Positions 23,677-34,956 of a stretch of DNA of 64,000 nucleotides are shown here, in pieces (positions within the stretch are counted from its first letter, which is position 1; each line of letters opens with the position of its first letter). The notes below the pieces were generated by a model. That model saw only the letters and a list, made by a program, of their open reading frames with translations. It made no database searches and was not told where the DNA came from. The stretch is taken from NCBI GenBank assembly GCA_015501075.1, contig JADNYJ010000175.1:1-64000 (forward strand). Direction: 5' to 3'. The DNA is from Gymnopilus junonius (taxonomy: Eukaryota; Basidiomycota; Agaricomycetes; Agaricales; Galerinaceae). Both the position numbers and the translations under genes were made by a program.

Positions 23677-24323
23677 ATGCGCTTCACTCAGAGCTTTGTC
23701 GTCCTCGTCCTCGCTGCTGCTCTCTCGGCATATGCTCTGCCGGTTAGGAATATTTTCATTTTCATGATCAAGTCTGTGCATTATCTAATCTATGGTTTTA
23801 GGGTGCAAGGGCTGGAGCCGACGTAGGCGCTCGTGAGGCATCTGAAGCCGTCAAGATCCACCATCACAAGCACCATCACGAAGCTGGCGTGGCAGAGGTC
23901 GAAGCTCGTGAAGAAGACGACGTTGAATTCAAGAAGCACAAGCACCACCACAAGCAGGGAGAGGTCGAGGCTCGTGAGGACGATGAAGAGGACGCTAAAA
24001 GGCACAGGAAGCACCACCACAAGCATGGTAACATCGACGCTCGAGAGGACGACGATGTCGATGCCAAGAAGCACAAGAAGCATCACCACAAGCACAGCGA
24101 CGTCGAGGCTCGTGAGGATGAAGACGTTGACGCCAAGAAGCACAGGAAGCACCACCACCACAAGCATGGCACGGTCGAGGCCCGTGAGGATGAGGAGATC
24201 GATGCTAAGAAGCACAGGAAGCACCATAAGCATGGCGAGGTTACCGTTGAAGCCCGCAAAGAGGACGCTCGCAAGCACAAGAAACACCACAAGCACCACG
24301 GCGAAGCTGAAGTTTCCGCTTAG
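23677..24323 (+). CDS. Secreted histidine-rich tandem-repeat protein (195 aa)
   Basis: Exon 1 (23677-23742) encodes a signal peptide (MRFTQSFVVLVLAAALSAYA). After a 59-nt intron, exon 2 (23802-24323) encodes a short His cluster (HHHKHHH) and six tandem units of 22-25 residues, from residue 55 to the end. Each unit has the plan V-E-A-R-E-D/E-rich-D-A-K-K-H-K/R-K-H-H-H-K-H-G, an acidic half followed by a Lys/His half. Histidine clusters of this kind can bind Zn, Cu or Ni, and the alternating charge suggests self-association. Both are inferences. There is no Cys and no catalytic motif. A perfect dibasic KR site is not conserved in every unit, so Kex2 release of peptides is not well supported. 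The long antisense ORF over this gene is a repeat artefact. Confidence 0.8.
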
Positions 24324-25968
24324 GTATGACGTCTGCCTCACTCGACGGTTGGCTTCCGCGGTTCTCTTGCACCAACTCAAAAGCCTGAATTCGAAATTTG
24401 TAAAATGACATAACTTGTGATAGTGTTGGAACTGATTGTACTATTATCTCAAAAAAATAAATGTGACATTGAAGTACTTCATAAGGCAAACCAACCATGT
24501 ACATGTTAAATAATTTTATATTCGAACTTGAGATTTTTTATTTATTTTGGAGCCGGGTCGTATTCTTTCACTCTTTGTGCAGGACACAGTCAATACATCG
24601 GCTTTGTATTGCCGCTCTAACGAACCTTTCTATATACAGACGCGCCACATCTTCCAATTTTGGTAACGTTTTTGTATTTCCTTTTATTTTAGGGCTAAGC
24701 CATGCGACTTGAAAAAGCCTTGCTTAAACGTGAAGAGCCAATGCGATCAAACGTACGTGTGATGAAATCAGTGAAATGCAGTGGACAAAGTCGAACAGCT
24801 TAATCTGGGCCTAGCTTCGAGTTCAGAACAGTTGGTCTATTCATTGTCAATAAGCGACAATCTCGGACATTCGGAACGGACGATCAGGAGCAAAGCACGG
24901 TCGCCACGAGAGGCGGGACCGAAGAGAGAAGTCAGAAAGACAGAGTGTAAGCTAAGATTGCAGATTAGAGACCGGAACGTAGATTGTAGATGCGCGTGCT
25001 TGGGATACCAGAGGAGATCTATCGTAAGAGATAAGGCAGAGTGCTTGGTAAGCATGTTCATAGATAGACGTTACAACGGAGAGCCGCGGTTTTATTGCAG
25101 TACCGGCAATCTTCAATTTCAAGTCGTATCTTGGTACCGTTGCTACCCCATTTAGTTACATACCGTACGCACCAGCCGTCTTCTTCCATCGTACGCAATA
25201 AAAGCCAAGATATTTCTTTCCATTCAAAGGAAAGGATCCACGAAACCAAGACGATAGCAAGAATAACAGCACCTGCGAAATGGATATTAATAGAAAACGC
25301 TAATGAGCTATGGATTTGATAATAAGACTGAAGTTCAGTCAAGAGAGATAAGAGAGGGAAAGGAAAGGCGAATACTAACACTCTTTATATAGGATAGGTC
25401 GGCAAATTGAATATTATATCCCTTTAAGTGGCGCATCCGGCTTTCCCGCTGTCACAGGAATTAACCGCACCAACCGCCCTCTTATCAATGTCCTCAACAG
25501 AACCTTCAACCGATTCATATTATTTTCACCCACTGAGAACATAGCGGTGTGGCGTCAGTACTTCAGCGGTTGAACTCTGGACTAATCAGTAGCATTTTCG
25601 AGAGGGAAAGTGAATGGGCTTTCGGCATGATTGCCATTCCTTTTTCCCTGTTGATCTTACAGGTAAGGTAGTGGCTCGTGGAAGGAATGGACGTGGCTCT
25701 AATGTTTACTGGTACAATGGTAATACAGCAAAATAATATCAGAAAGTATGATTACAAGACAAAATGAAATAGTAGAAAGTCCGACGAAGAACAATAAAAA
25801 AATAAACAAAAGTACAGGCGGAAAGCACGCCGCTGTATGTCTCCTCTTCCCATTATTAGCCCATAGCGTTGTCCCACATCTATCTGCCTTGAGTACACTA
25901 CGTTCAAGAAATAGATGCTAGACGAGCACTGGGAACTGTGACAAATCAGAATTGACTCGAGTGGAAGT
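24324..25968. other. Intergenic
   Basis: Contains the 3' region of the His-rich gene (AATAAA at about 24456) and the 3' side of the minus-strand gene at 26.0-27.1 kb. The 124-codon ORF at 24781-25155 and the opposing ORFs lack any domain or splice support. No repeat or RNA gene recognised. Confidence 0.3.
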
Positions 25969-26048
25969 TTACGCGGGAATATACACGACGCCAGTTATCA
26001 TTACGACGCCACTCGCATGCTGCGCAGGCAGCCTCTCATCTTCATCAT

Positions 26049-27059
26049 CTACCTCCTCGTCCTGCATTGAATCTCATTAGATTCTTGTCTAGATTGGGAC
26101 GAATTTAAAAACACTGACCTCAGGACACGGTCGCTCGGCTCGACGTTCCTTTGAATCCTAGGGCGCTTAGCTTTTGGGGGCACCACTTCGGTTGTTGCGG
26201 GAGCGCCGGTGGATGCAGCTTGAAATGAAATACTTCCTGTAGCCGATCCAGAAATAATGTTTCCTGCTGGAGTTTCTTCAGGCGATTCTCGAGGGGTGGA
26301 TTTCGACTCCTTGGCCGAATCCTTGTGGCTAGTGGACTGGAATGAAGTTGAAGTTGAGACAGAGCCTGAAGGTATGTCTGCTTCTGAATATTTTAGTGTT
26401 GACGAGAGGACGCATTCTTCTTCATATTCACGCCGCTTTCTTTTAAGATTCTGGCGAGGTGGAAGAACAGAACAAGACGCTGACTTCTTCTTAATGGCAT
26501 TGGCCCTACGCGTTGGAGGCTGGGGTGGAGAAATAAGATCCTGAAGCCCACCATCCTTACTAGTCGATGCTTGAGGAAAGTCAGACTTGGTGTTAAGTTG
26601 GCTTGGACCAGGGATATTTTGAGCAGTAATTGTCGATGTGTAAGTCATACCGAAGGTAGGTCCTCCCGGTGTCTTGAAGACGTAATTTCTGTTGTCGACA
26701 CCGAAGTGACCTTTATAAGGATTGGAGGGAACACCTATAAATTTTTGGAACTTGGGCGGCAGAACCCCCGAGGCAGCGTAACTTCTGTTCGCTTCGCCCC
26801 AGTTATTCATTGGATATGTCGGATATGTGGCGGCGGTTCGAAAAGAGCTTGCAAATACTGGGTTTGACGAATGGTAAGGATAATAATTGGATAGGGAAGA
26901 GGTTGAAGAGGATGTTGATGATAGTGGTAGGGAGGTTGGAATTGGCAAGTGAGGCTGGGTGGCCCAACAGTCTACCGCTAACCGGAAGTTAGAGTATTCA
27001 GGGAGCCTGCACATATCATTGTAAGTCCTAGGAAGGGACCGCGGAGTCATATTTGTCAT
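26049..27059 (-). CDS. Unknown Ser/Thr/Pro-rich, probably nuclear protein
   Basis: An uninterrupted 336-codon frame starts at 27059. The N-terminal third is Ser/Tyr/Pro-rich. The middle contains VLPPKFQKFIGVPSNPYKGH and VDNRNYVFKTPGGPTFGMTY, which look like the conserved core. The C-terminal half has basic clusters (NLKRKRREYEEE; PKAKRPRIQR) that resemble nuclear localisation signals. Downstream of the ORF a second frame reads DEEVDDEDERLPAQ and continues to a TAA at 25969-25971. With the GTCAGT..TGCAG intron (26061-26118) this frame is one base out of phase, so either the ORF as given is complete or a base is missing. No family recognised. Confidence 0.5.
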   Translation of the reverse strand: MTNMTPRSLPRTYNDMCRLPEYSNFRLAVDCWATQPHLPIPTSLPLSSTSSSTSSLSNYYPYHSSNPVFASSFRTAATYPTYPMNNWGEANRSYAASGVLPPKFQKFIGVPSNPYKGHFGVDNRNYVFKTPGGPTFGMTYTSTITAQNIPGPSQLNTKSDFPQASTSKDGGLQDLISPPQPPTRRANAIKKKSASCSVLPPRQNLKRKRREYEEECVLSSTLKYSEADIPSGSVSTSTSFQSTSHKDSAKESKSTPRESPEETPAGNIISGSATGSISFQAASTGAPATTEVVPPKAKRPRIQRNVEPSDRVLRSVFLNSSQSRQESNEIQCRTRR

Positions 27060-28420
27060 ATCTACCGATGCAAATACGGGGAAGGGGGGCAGAAAGGAGA
27101 GAAAGGCCAGAACACAGAGGTAATATATGAACCACAGATATATGAGAAAGGTAATTTATAGTCCAACAGGGCCAGTCTCTATGTCGCTATGAGGACTTTC
27201 ATTAGGTTCATAGGGTGTATCTGTACCTTGCCAATTGACCATTGTGCTCCCAACGTTATTCTATAGATGTGTTTGAGAATCACCCGATTTGTCGGACTAG
27301 TGTGGCCTTATAGGTCATAGTCATGTAGACAAAGGGTTGGCCTTAGGTTGTTAGTTGGAATTATTGCTTTCTTAATCGTCCTGGTATGAGGTAGGTGAGC
27401 AATTCGCCGGATGAAAAGGCTCGCAAAGAAAATATAAAGGCGTCCAGTTCCTTCAAGCTGAGTTTCTTTTCCTAACGAGCAATTCAATTATGAAAGAATA
27501 GCTTGGAAATTTAAGTAAGAGAAGGAATGCCCTTAGCCTACTCGCATCAGGCTATAAATACAGCGAAACGTTGAAATCCCTTTTTGCTTGGGCCAGTTCT
27601 TGCGCTAAGCCAAGTCAGCCAAGCAAAACCACGGCTTCCGGTCCTTTCGAATTACTGGGGCTGAGCTTTAAGTGAGTCATTGATAGCTTTTTAAACGCTT
27701 TGAAAGTCAGTAACCAATTAGAGGGACTAGGCTGAGGAAAGGTTAACGGATAGATGAGATTGGTGTGCAGCGATATAACTTGAGAAGTCGACCAATGAAT
27801 TCGTGAATAGCAAACAAGCCGCAGTGTACAGCTAAATTAAGTACATCCACCACAACTATCAACACTCTCCAGAGAAATGAATACAGGCAGACAGACGGAC
27901 AGGCAGATGAGCACGAAAGCAATAGGTAAGAGTAGGTACCAGGATGGACATATAGCAAACAGTATGTCCATAAGCAGAGGGAGATCCAAGAGGACGTGTA
28001 CAGGACCTTGCAACTTGCACCTTGAGGCTCGAAGACCCATCTGTCTAATCTGACGTACAGTATCCTCCTCAGGGTATTCACTATCGCCATGACTCGCAGA
28101 TCACATGCCTACAGATGGAAGGAAGGCCTAAACCAAGACAAGACCGAGATCAAGAATGATTCCTTCCTGCGAACCGTAAGGGTTAGGAAAGACCGACAAT
28201 GCAATAGCAGCACCTGTAAGAGTGTTTAAATATAATATCAGGTCAGCAACTGATTTTGACGAGCGGATTTAAAGGGAACGATTGGAAGGGACAAGGCATA
28301 TAAGAGATACAAAGAGCCAGTAGAAGAAACAAAGAAATGCGAATGTAGAACTCTTTCTAGGATAAAAAAACATGTACATCCGCACCAGACGCTTCACTTC
28401 TGAGTCCACCCACCTCTCAC
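27060..28420. other. Intergenic
   Basis: Includes a 115-codon hydrophobic minus-strand ORF (27743-28090) with no homologue I recognise and no signal for translation; I do not call it a gene. The right end (28140-28420) is probably the 3' flank of the family R pseudogene. Confidence 0.3.
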
Positions 28421-29290
28421 TCAACCGTTCAGCGTAACCTTCAACTCCACAACCAACACGCAAGCAAGCACCTCCAGCGTCTCCCTATTGTCCCTCTTGG
28501 GAACGGACCTAGAGCGATTGCGCAACAGGCCGACTTGGCGCGTGGAGAATGAGATGGAGGGATGAGAAGGGGATGGGTTGGATTTGGGTTTTTGTTTGGG
28601 ATGGAGGAGTAGAAAAGGAGGATTTTTGGAGCCGAAGGAGATGAGGGACCTGCGGGCTTTTGGAGCAGGAGTCGGAATTGGGTTTCGTGAGCTTGAGGGA
28701 GACGAGGGAGACGCAGGCACTACCTCCGAAGTTTAAGGCAAGGTACTTAACCCAGGGCTCACCCTGCCCCTCCTTCCATAATACCCCTCGGGAGCACTCG
28801 CAACACCTTCCCGAGCACCATACACTCGCACGAGTCCTCCAGGGGCGCACGGTCTTCGCGATTTCAAAGAGGTCCCTGAAAGAGTCTTCTCCGTCAAGGT
28901 GAAGTTCGTACTCGTGGGCTAGGACGTCTTGGCAGACTTTGGGCTGTATGGAGTGGTCTAGGATGGGGGCTTCGAGGTGCAGGGTTGGGAGTACACCAGG
29001 GCTGCCAGCAAACAGAGAGAAGGGCAACGGGTCGCTTGTGTATGGTGTATGGAGGTCCAATGAAACTCTGGTATGAGGACAAGAAAGCGGATATGAGGAT
29101 GCGCATGCATGCCGTGTAGAAGTCAAAGAGCTGGGAGATGCTGGCGCTCTGGTTTGGTTGGTTGGTATAGCCGTGGGAAACAGTGGATAATCTAGAGTAC
29201 TTAGGGTATGCGAGGATAGGGAGGCCAGGGTTTCTTGGGGGTTGTATGGGACGAGGCTGAGGAGGAGAGGACGCACAGTTGGGGAAACGT
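28421..29290 (-). pseudogene. Family R pseudogene (copy A)
   Basis: A degraded relative of the intact R genes at 42.5 and 52.1 kb. Matching blocks are IGPPYTIHKRP..LPFSL near 29040, an ILDHSIQPKVCQDVLAHEYE block, LHLDGEDSFRDLFEIA near 28860, the Lys/Ser-rich linker near 28610, QIQPIPFSSLH, and the final VELKVTLNG near 28425. The blocks lie in at least three frames and the N-terminal half is badly eroded. It is the most diverged of the five R copies and is not linked to a Q gene. Confidence 0.75.
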
Positions 29291-29311
29291 GATCAATTTT
29301 TGCGAGGATCC

Positions 29312-30743
29312 CTACAACACCTCTCCAAGAAACAACTGGTCAAAGCATTTCCGGCCACTCATACTCCAAGGTTTCCTGGAAACCCAAAAATTTGGTGCGT
29401 CTTCTGCCCTTAAATTGACTTCAACTCCACTTGGTAACCCTAGTCGAACCTGCTCCAAAAAATGCTGCATCGAACTGGTCTGCTCAAGCGTCCAATCTAA
29501 AAGACATTCAAATTCCAAGCACGTTATCCGATTTCCGCGCGTATATATACCTAGCCAGGGATTCTTGAGCATGGAATCTATAAAGATTATTTGCTGAAAA
29601 TGATCCGAGTCCTTGGGTCGTAGAAGTGTATGTATTGAAGATCAGGGGCGATCCTTCCAAGGGGAGTAGCTATTTTTTCGTCTGGACCTGGAAAAAAGAT
29701 TTGCGCAGCGACAGGATCCCGAGGAAAATCGGGACCAAGCTGGAGCTCCTTGAGATTAGGAGTAGATTGAAGGGTATTGTTAATCTCCACAACTGACAAT
29801 GGGCCACAGACGTCCAGACGCAGACTTGCGAGAGCGGTAGTTGAAGGTTTAAAAAAACTGACGCAGGGATTGTTACACCCTTTGTATGGATCGCCACTTG
29901 ACGCAAGGTCGGGAGTGTAACTTGAGCAGGCATCGAGAACTTTGCACTATTAACAAAGACTGTAAAATCCCCGAGTTCCAGGGAGGTGCATTGGCGGATG
30001 AAAGAGAACCATGTGTCAGGGTAGATAAACATATTCACCTAGGATCAAATGTGTGAGCGTCGCCCAGGCGAGAAAACTGTCAATGTCTGGCCCGATGAAG
30101 CACAGAGATTCGACGAATAGTCGTCGAACTGGCTGTGTGAGCTTTATTGGAATAAAATCCTGTGTGTCGTACTCCGTCCTTTCATTGGTGGGTAATAATA
30201 CATAACTCTGCATGCCTGAGCCATCCTCTGACGCAGGACGAGTGTATCCAACGAGCGACATAACGGTAGAGGTCTTTCCCCAAATAGCTCTCGGAGCGCT
30301 GTACTCCAATAAAGGTCCACCTCGAGATACTCCGCCGAGCTCATAAACTCAACCACAAATGCATGTTGTTCGTAGTCATCCAACATGACTTCGAAAGGTA
30401 AATCGAGCGGAGACATATCAAGCGATAAGCGGAGGAATGGAGCTAATGAAGGCCCAATGTTTGACTGCCACCATCGTAGGAATTCAATATCTGTATAGCG
30501 GAGCGCTCGTACGCCCTCGACGTATACTGTTATCTTGGATACATGATAAAGGTGTTTCCAGATCAAAGGACTATTGAGAGCCACAGATCGCCAGTAAGAG
30601 CATATTTGGCAGAGGAGCATGGGCCCGAATGTGACATCTGGTTGCTGATGATCAAGGGGATCTGAGGGAAGACAACATTGGAATATTTCGCCAAGAATAT
30701 CAGGCGGGATCTCTCGGCCAGAGCCTCGGATTGCACGAGCCAT
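29312..30743 (-). pseudogene. F-box protein with leucine-rich tail, frameshifted
   Basis: ATG at 30743. The N-terminal F-box reads IPPDILGEIFQCCLP..LLCQICSYWRSVALNSPLIW, typical of the expanded F-box-like families of agaricomycetes; these proteins act as substrate adaptors of SCF ubiquitin ligases. Downstream blocks continue in changing frames: LFVESLCFIGPDIDSFLAWA (near 30080), FRQCTSLELGDFTV-like (near 29970), STPNLKELQLGPDFPRD (near 29750), LKNPWLGIYTRGNRITCLEF (near 29540). Frames change near 30205, in the T7 run near 29865, and near 29600. Each can be explained by one missing base. Confidence 0.7.
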
Positions 30744-31290
30744 GATATAAGTATGACAGTCTGAACGAGTGAATTCAGTAAGGAATACCGTAAGATTCCA
30801 AGAAGAGCATAGAAATTGTACTAGACGCACGACTTTTTAAAGGTTAGCTGACGGAGGGTTGAGAAATGAATGCTCGAAAGCAGGCTCAAGGTCGGGTAAC
30901 TGGTTGCCACTGGTCACTCCTTCCTCTCGTGATCTACACGCCAGCCTGTAGCATATTTTCACATGTCCATCTTCGGCGCGTCGTCTAGTAGTTCCTTCAA
31001 GGCATTGGCGACCGGAAAATTGTCAAATTTTATTTTATTTCAAAGAACCCGGCTCCAACATAGGAGCTCTTCTTTGCTGTACATTGTCACCTACTTATTA
31101 CTACATGCTACTTACTATGTCGGACGGCCAATACATTTCTAAGAATACATTGAAGCTCGAGGTCCGGATCGAAGCGGGCCAGGGGGAAAGGCGACGGCGC
31201 GACGCCCTTACCGACATCATTTTCTCCAAGTATACCTTGCAATTATAGTTGCCTCGCAATGCATGTCATTAGGCTGGCAATTTTGACGTA
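30744..31290. other. Intergenic between F-box gene and duplication unit 1
   Basis: No gene, repeat or RNA structure recognised. The right edge is the border of the duplicated unit. Confidence 0.3.
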
Positions 31291-32187
31291 GTTTTTCTTA
31301 TGGCCGAGTGCATTTCTTCAGGTAAACTAGTTTTAACAGTTAACGGGTTCTTATCGTTGACTTGCTGGGCAAAAATAGCAAGGAGCGGCCAGCGCGTTTC
31401 TAAAGATAGTACATCCTTACATTATACACATTCGACCCGGAGTTCCGGAGCAAAGTGGATCCAAGCGGTGAAGCCAACGTTGCGCCATGACTTTGCCTTA
31501 CAAACACACATCATCTATGCTCGAGATTCGACGCATTGCTGCTTGTCTTGCATTGCAGTCCGTGAATCATCTATACGATATCCTTCCCATGTCGACTCGA
31601 CATGCACCCCCCTGTTCCAGCAAGACTTTGTAGTATGTATCGTGCCTGCCAATTTCCCCATGTTCAGTGCAGTTGAGTACGCTAATCCTTGTGTTCAGAA
31701 GGATCGCTAAGTCTCTGTCAAAAGGAAATGCAGAATTTTAATGCGTCAACTATCCTCTTGAATATCCGCATCCCTGATATCGGAACCACGGAAGACCTGA
31801 TCTCTTGGGGAGCAAAGAAGGCGATCCTTGGTAAGATCCATTCGTTCCATTTCATTTCCCATACAGGCAACCGAACAAATGGTGTTTCCTTGTGGAACGC
31901 CAGCATTATTCCACAGCCCTGATAAATGAAATTCTGCCGATGGTGCTCGATCTCAAAGCCCACTCAAGAAATCTCCAACGGCCATAGTTTGATTCCACCA
32001 AACCCTCGTGAATAACCAAGTTGTGAGGCTTAGCCTTTCGATTGCTTGCATTCACTACTAAGATTTTGTCTGTATTATTTCGCTCTGTGAACAACACTAA
32101 CAGTGGTCAAACGCTGAGAATCCCATCGCATCTCTTTACCGTCAACCTCTCTAATATATAGTCGCTCACAAATCAACCTACAGGTGT

Positions 32188-33462
32188 CTAGTGCATCTCT
32201 TCGATCTCGCCGTCTCCCACAAAGAAGGTACACCAGCATTGCAACATGTCAGTCACGTCGTACTCTGGGGCTCGGCTGTTATTGTTCATCAGTGCTGAAT
32301 ACCAGTTCCCTAGACAGTGAACCTTACCATATCGCGCACCCAGACCTGTTGAAGTCCATCCTTGCCCGCTTCACAGGCAACTCCCAGTCTGAATGGACAT
32401 CACTGGTCGAGTTCAGCCTTTCCTCGTGTTTCCATCGCGAAGAGGAAGATTTCTCAGTGTCGCAGTGCTTCCGCTTTCGAGACAGCTTCGGGGGTAGCAA
32501 TGACGAATAGGATGTCGTTGGCCCATTGCGACTGGTGACGTCAACCCCATTGGTGTGTCCATCACGTCCGCTATCTGTTATCCGGGCTACGAATTGCCGT
32601 TTGTATCCAAGTGATTGCCCGCTATCCCAAACCACAGGTGTCAATCTGTAATCCGAGAGGCAAAGTGCTATAAATTACCTTTGAACGGGTATGACAGGAT
32701 TTTCCTGTCGCTCTTCGAGGCAGACCTCGGAGCTGGTTGCTTGGCCGGTTCCAGGAACCCTATCAAACTTATTATTATAGTGTGACTTTGCCTCTCCACT
32801 ACGGATGGCAAGAGTCTGCAGGTTTGTTGCATATGTGTCAGGTTGGAAAGGATGCTTCAATCTGTGGACACACCTGTGGTTCTGATTGCATAACGGCTTC
32901 GTCTGCCCTGGTATCTCGCGGTCGAGAAGGATCTGATGCTGCAGCATGTGTTAATTGCGAGCATTTCTGGCATCGAATGGAGTATGTTGACTCACTGGAC
33001 ATCTGATCCTCCGTGGTCAAATGATTACTTGCATTTGCATTGATGTTGGATGGGACCACAGTAATCATGGTTGGGGGTTGCGCTAATGCACGCAGTTCAA
33101 GCCACTGTAGGATGAACCGTCGCGAATTTGCTGCGAAGATATGTTACGATCGTATTTATAGAGAAGCAACAAACTTTACGCCGTGAAAGAAACAGGCTCA
33201 CTAAACCGCATCTCCGGTTCAGGTTGTTGTACCATTCTTCGATCTCCTCCCCGTTGTCATACGTAGGCAGAGGAGGCAGGTAAGGACGATATACATAAGA
33301 ATATCCTCTGAAATTATGGACGTCGACATGGATGGGTGTGTTTGGTTGGAGAGAACAAAGGTTGACTTTTAAACGTACCAAATTGGGCGACGGATATAAT
33401 GTGGGGTTCCTAAAAGAGTGGATGTTGTCCACGGTTCTGGATCGTGTCGGTGGTGTCGCCAT
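32188..33462 (-). CDS. Family P protein, intact copy (338 aa)
   Basis: Exons 33202-33462, 32874-33104, 32679-32815, 32346-32645 and 32188-32275 sum to 1017 nt and join in frame to a TAG. An upstream in-frame ATG at 33495 would add 11 residues. The N-terminal part (SFRNPTLYPSPNLVRLKVNL; PLPTYDNGEEIEEWYNNLNR) is unlike anything I know. The middle has a CQKC pair and KFDRVPGTGQATSSE, which aligns with KFDLSSKTGNISSSD in family Q. The C-terminal half has two basic clusters (LSRKRKHCD; PVKRARMD) like a nuclear localisation signal, and it ends TDMLQCWCTFFVGDGEIEEM. No enzyme motif. Probably nuclear (inference); function unknown. It is divergent from Q. Confidence 0.6.
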
Positions 33463-34956
33463 GAGGTCTCTTGTTTTCTTCTTCCCGTCGCACATGTCTG
33501 CCTTGTGCTGATGCCTTGCTAGTTCTCATCCAGAAACGCAGGTTTGAATTCCTCATGGCCGATGCACCCTGCAATTCTCGCTTCCCACTTAATTACAGTT
33601 ACGGATCAAACAGTAACGATTTTCAGTGCTTATGATGACTAGTTCGGATGCAGAACATCGTAGCTTTACGATTTTATAAACCTTCGTTTGAGAGTTGAAC
33701 TCCCCTTGAAATGAAATTTGGTCGTCCTGTTATCGACCTAGCCTCAGAGCAAATGCCATGTCCAGCCTTGCGATACCTCGTTACATACCGTCGATAACGG
33801 TTAAGATTAAAACCCTCAGATTGGCGAGTGTGGGCTTTTCTTTGTCAAGAGGCATGGCCGATGTATCAGCGTCTCCACTGCTGAGATAGCAAAATGGCAA
33901 AACAGAGTTTGGTAGGAAATTGTGTGGCGATCTAGTCTAGCTATATGGGGAACAAATTCCAACAAATGAGCTGATCGCATCGGTTCAGCAGAAGATCTGG
34001 ACGAAATCTCGCGTCTTGAACCGCGAAGAATATTGTGCCTTTAAGGCCTCATTGACGACCAACCTGATCGACCAATAGGCTCGTTCGAACCCCAGTTTCA
34101 TAAGAACGAGTGAGTGAGCTATTAATATTTTCATTCGAACAAATCGCTGTCGAAATACCATTCGAATGCATTTTTTAACAAGCTACGGATTTATCTGCTA
34201 TGTTTGAATAAAGTGAACAATGTTAAATACCAGACTATGGAACAGTGAGAAGGGAGCCGAAGGAATCAAATCGATGCCTCGTTGACCTGAATGCCGACCG
34301 ACCTCGCAGGAGGATTTTACGAAAATTAAACCCTTGTCAATATTTGCTTCTATCTGCCTTCATGGGTCAAGGAATCAAGGAACAAAAGCTGGAGTCGTAG
34401 GTTGAACAAGACTGCTTGTCGCGCAACTGCCTTCCAAAATGTCGAAGAATGTGAACCCTGGATGCCATAGAAAATTTGCTGAACAACGTGTCTTGCAGGG
34501 CCTATGATTATCAGTATCAATCAATGTCCGAAGAAAAAACAACATCGCTAGGCAAATTACAGACTGACAGGAAAACAAAACAAGGGCACGAGGGAACCAG
34601 GCCGTGGAAGCGACATTACCAAAGGTGTTCCCAAGAGCTTGAAATGTCGCGACTCGTGGTCAAACTCGTGGTCGCTTGTAGGTAACTAACAGGCCACAAA
34701 ACGAGGAGTTGGTGATGGAGAACTTGATTTTATTCAAATACAAATGCGTCAGAGAGTTGCCCAGCGTCCTTTCGACCGGCAAATTACTGTGGTATGTGAA
34801 CGATTGCCAATTTTCTATACAAGTCCCGAGTCGGGCTGCTTCCTGAATGCTGGTTTATAAGGCATAAGGCGAATCACTAACGATTGCCATTCTTTCCGCT
34901 CCAACAACGACCATTGACTCACCTGCATCATTCCATCCCCTTCAGCAAATAAGACA
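33463..34956. promoter_or_regulatory. Shared divergent upstream region of P and Q
   Basis: 1.5 kb between the divergently transcribed P (left) and Q (right). Most of it recurs in all three Q units (37771-39017 and 55445-56929 are the counterparts). A short minus-strand frame (34375-34578) recurs at 38306-38569 and 55821-56033 but is not consistently open, so I treat the block as regulatory or untranslated. A conserved GGTTCGAAC-like string is not part of a tRNA fold. Confidence 0.4.

Noticed and set aside
23790..24380. Long minus-strand ORF with many hydrophobic residues opposite the His-rich gene
   Set aside because: It is the antisense reading of the Lys/His/Glu codon repeats. The plus strand has a signal peptide, an intron with good sites, a TATA box and a coherent repeat.
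27743..28090. 115-codon hydrophobic minus-strand ORF
   Set aside because: No homologue, no splice context, no conservation in the other R flanks. Hydrophobic composition arises from pyrimidine-rich sequence.
32188..33462. P as a mating-type homeodomain protein (divergent gene pair, nuclear signals)
   Set aside because: No homeodomain helix 3 motif (WFxNxR) in P or Q. WYNNLNRR is only superficially similar and the surrounding helix pattern is absent.
34060..34110. GGTTCGAAC string as a tRNA B box
   Set aside because: No A box at the right distance and no cloverleaf can be drawn; the string is simply part of the duplicated P/Q upstream region.
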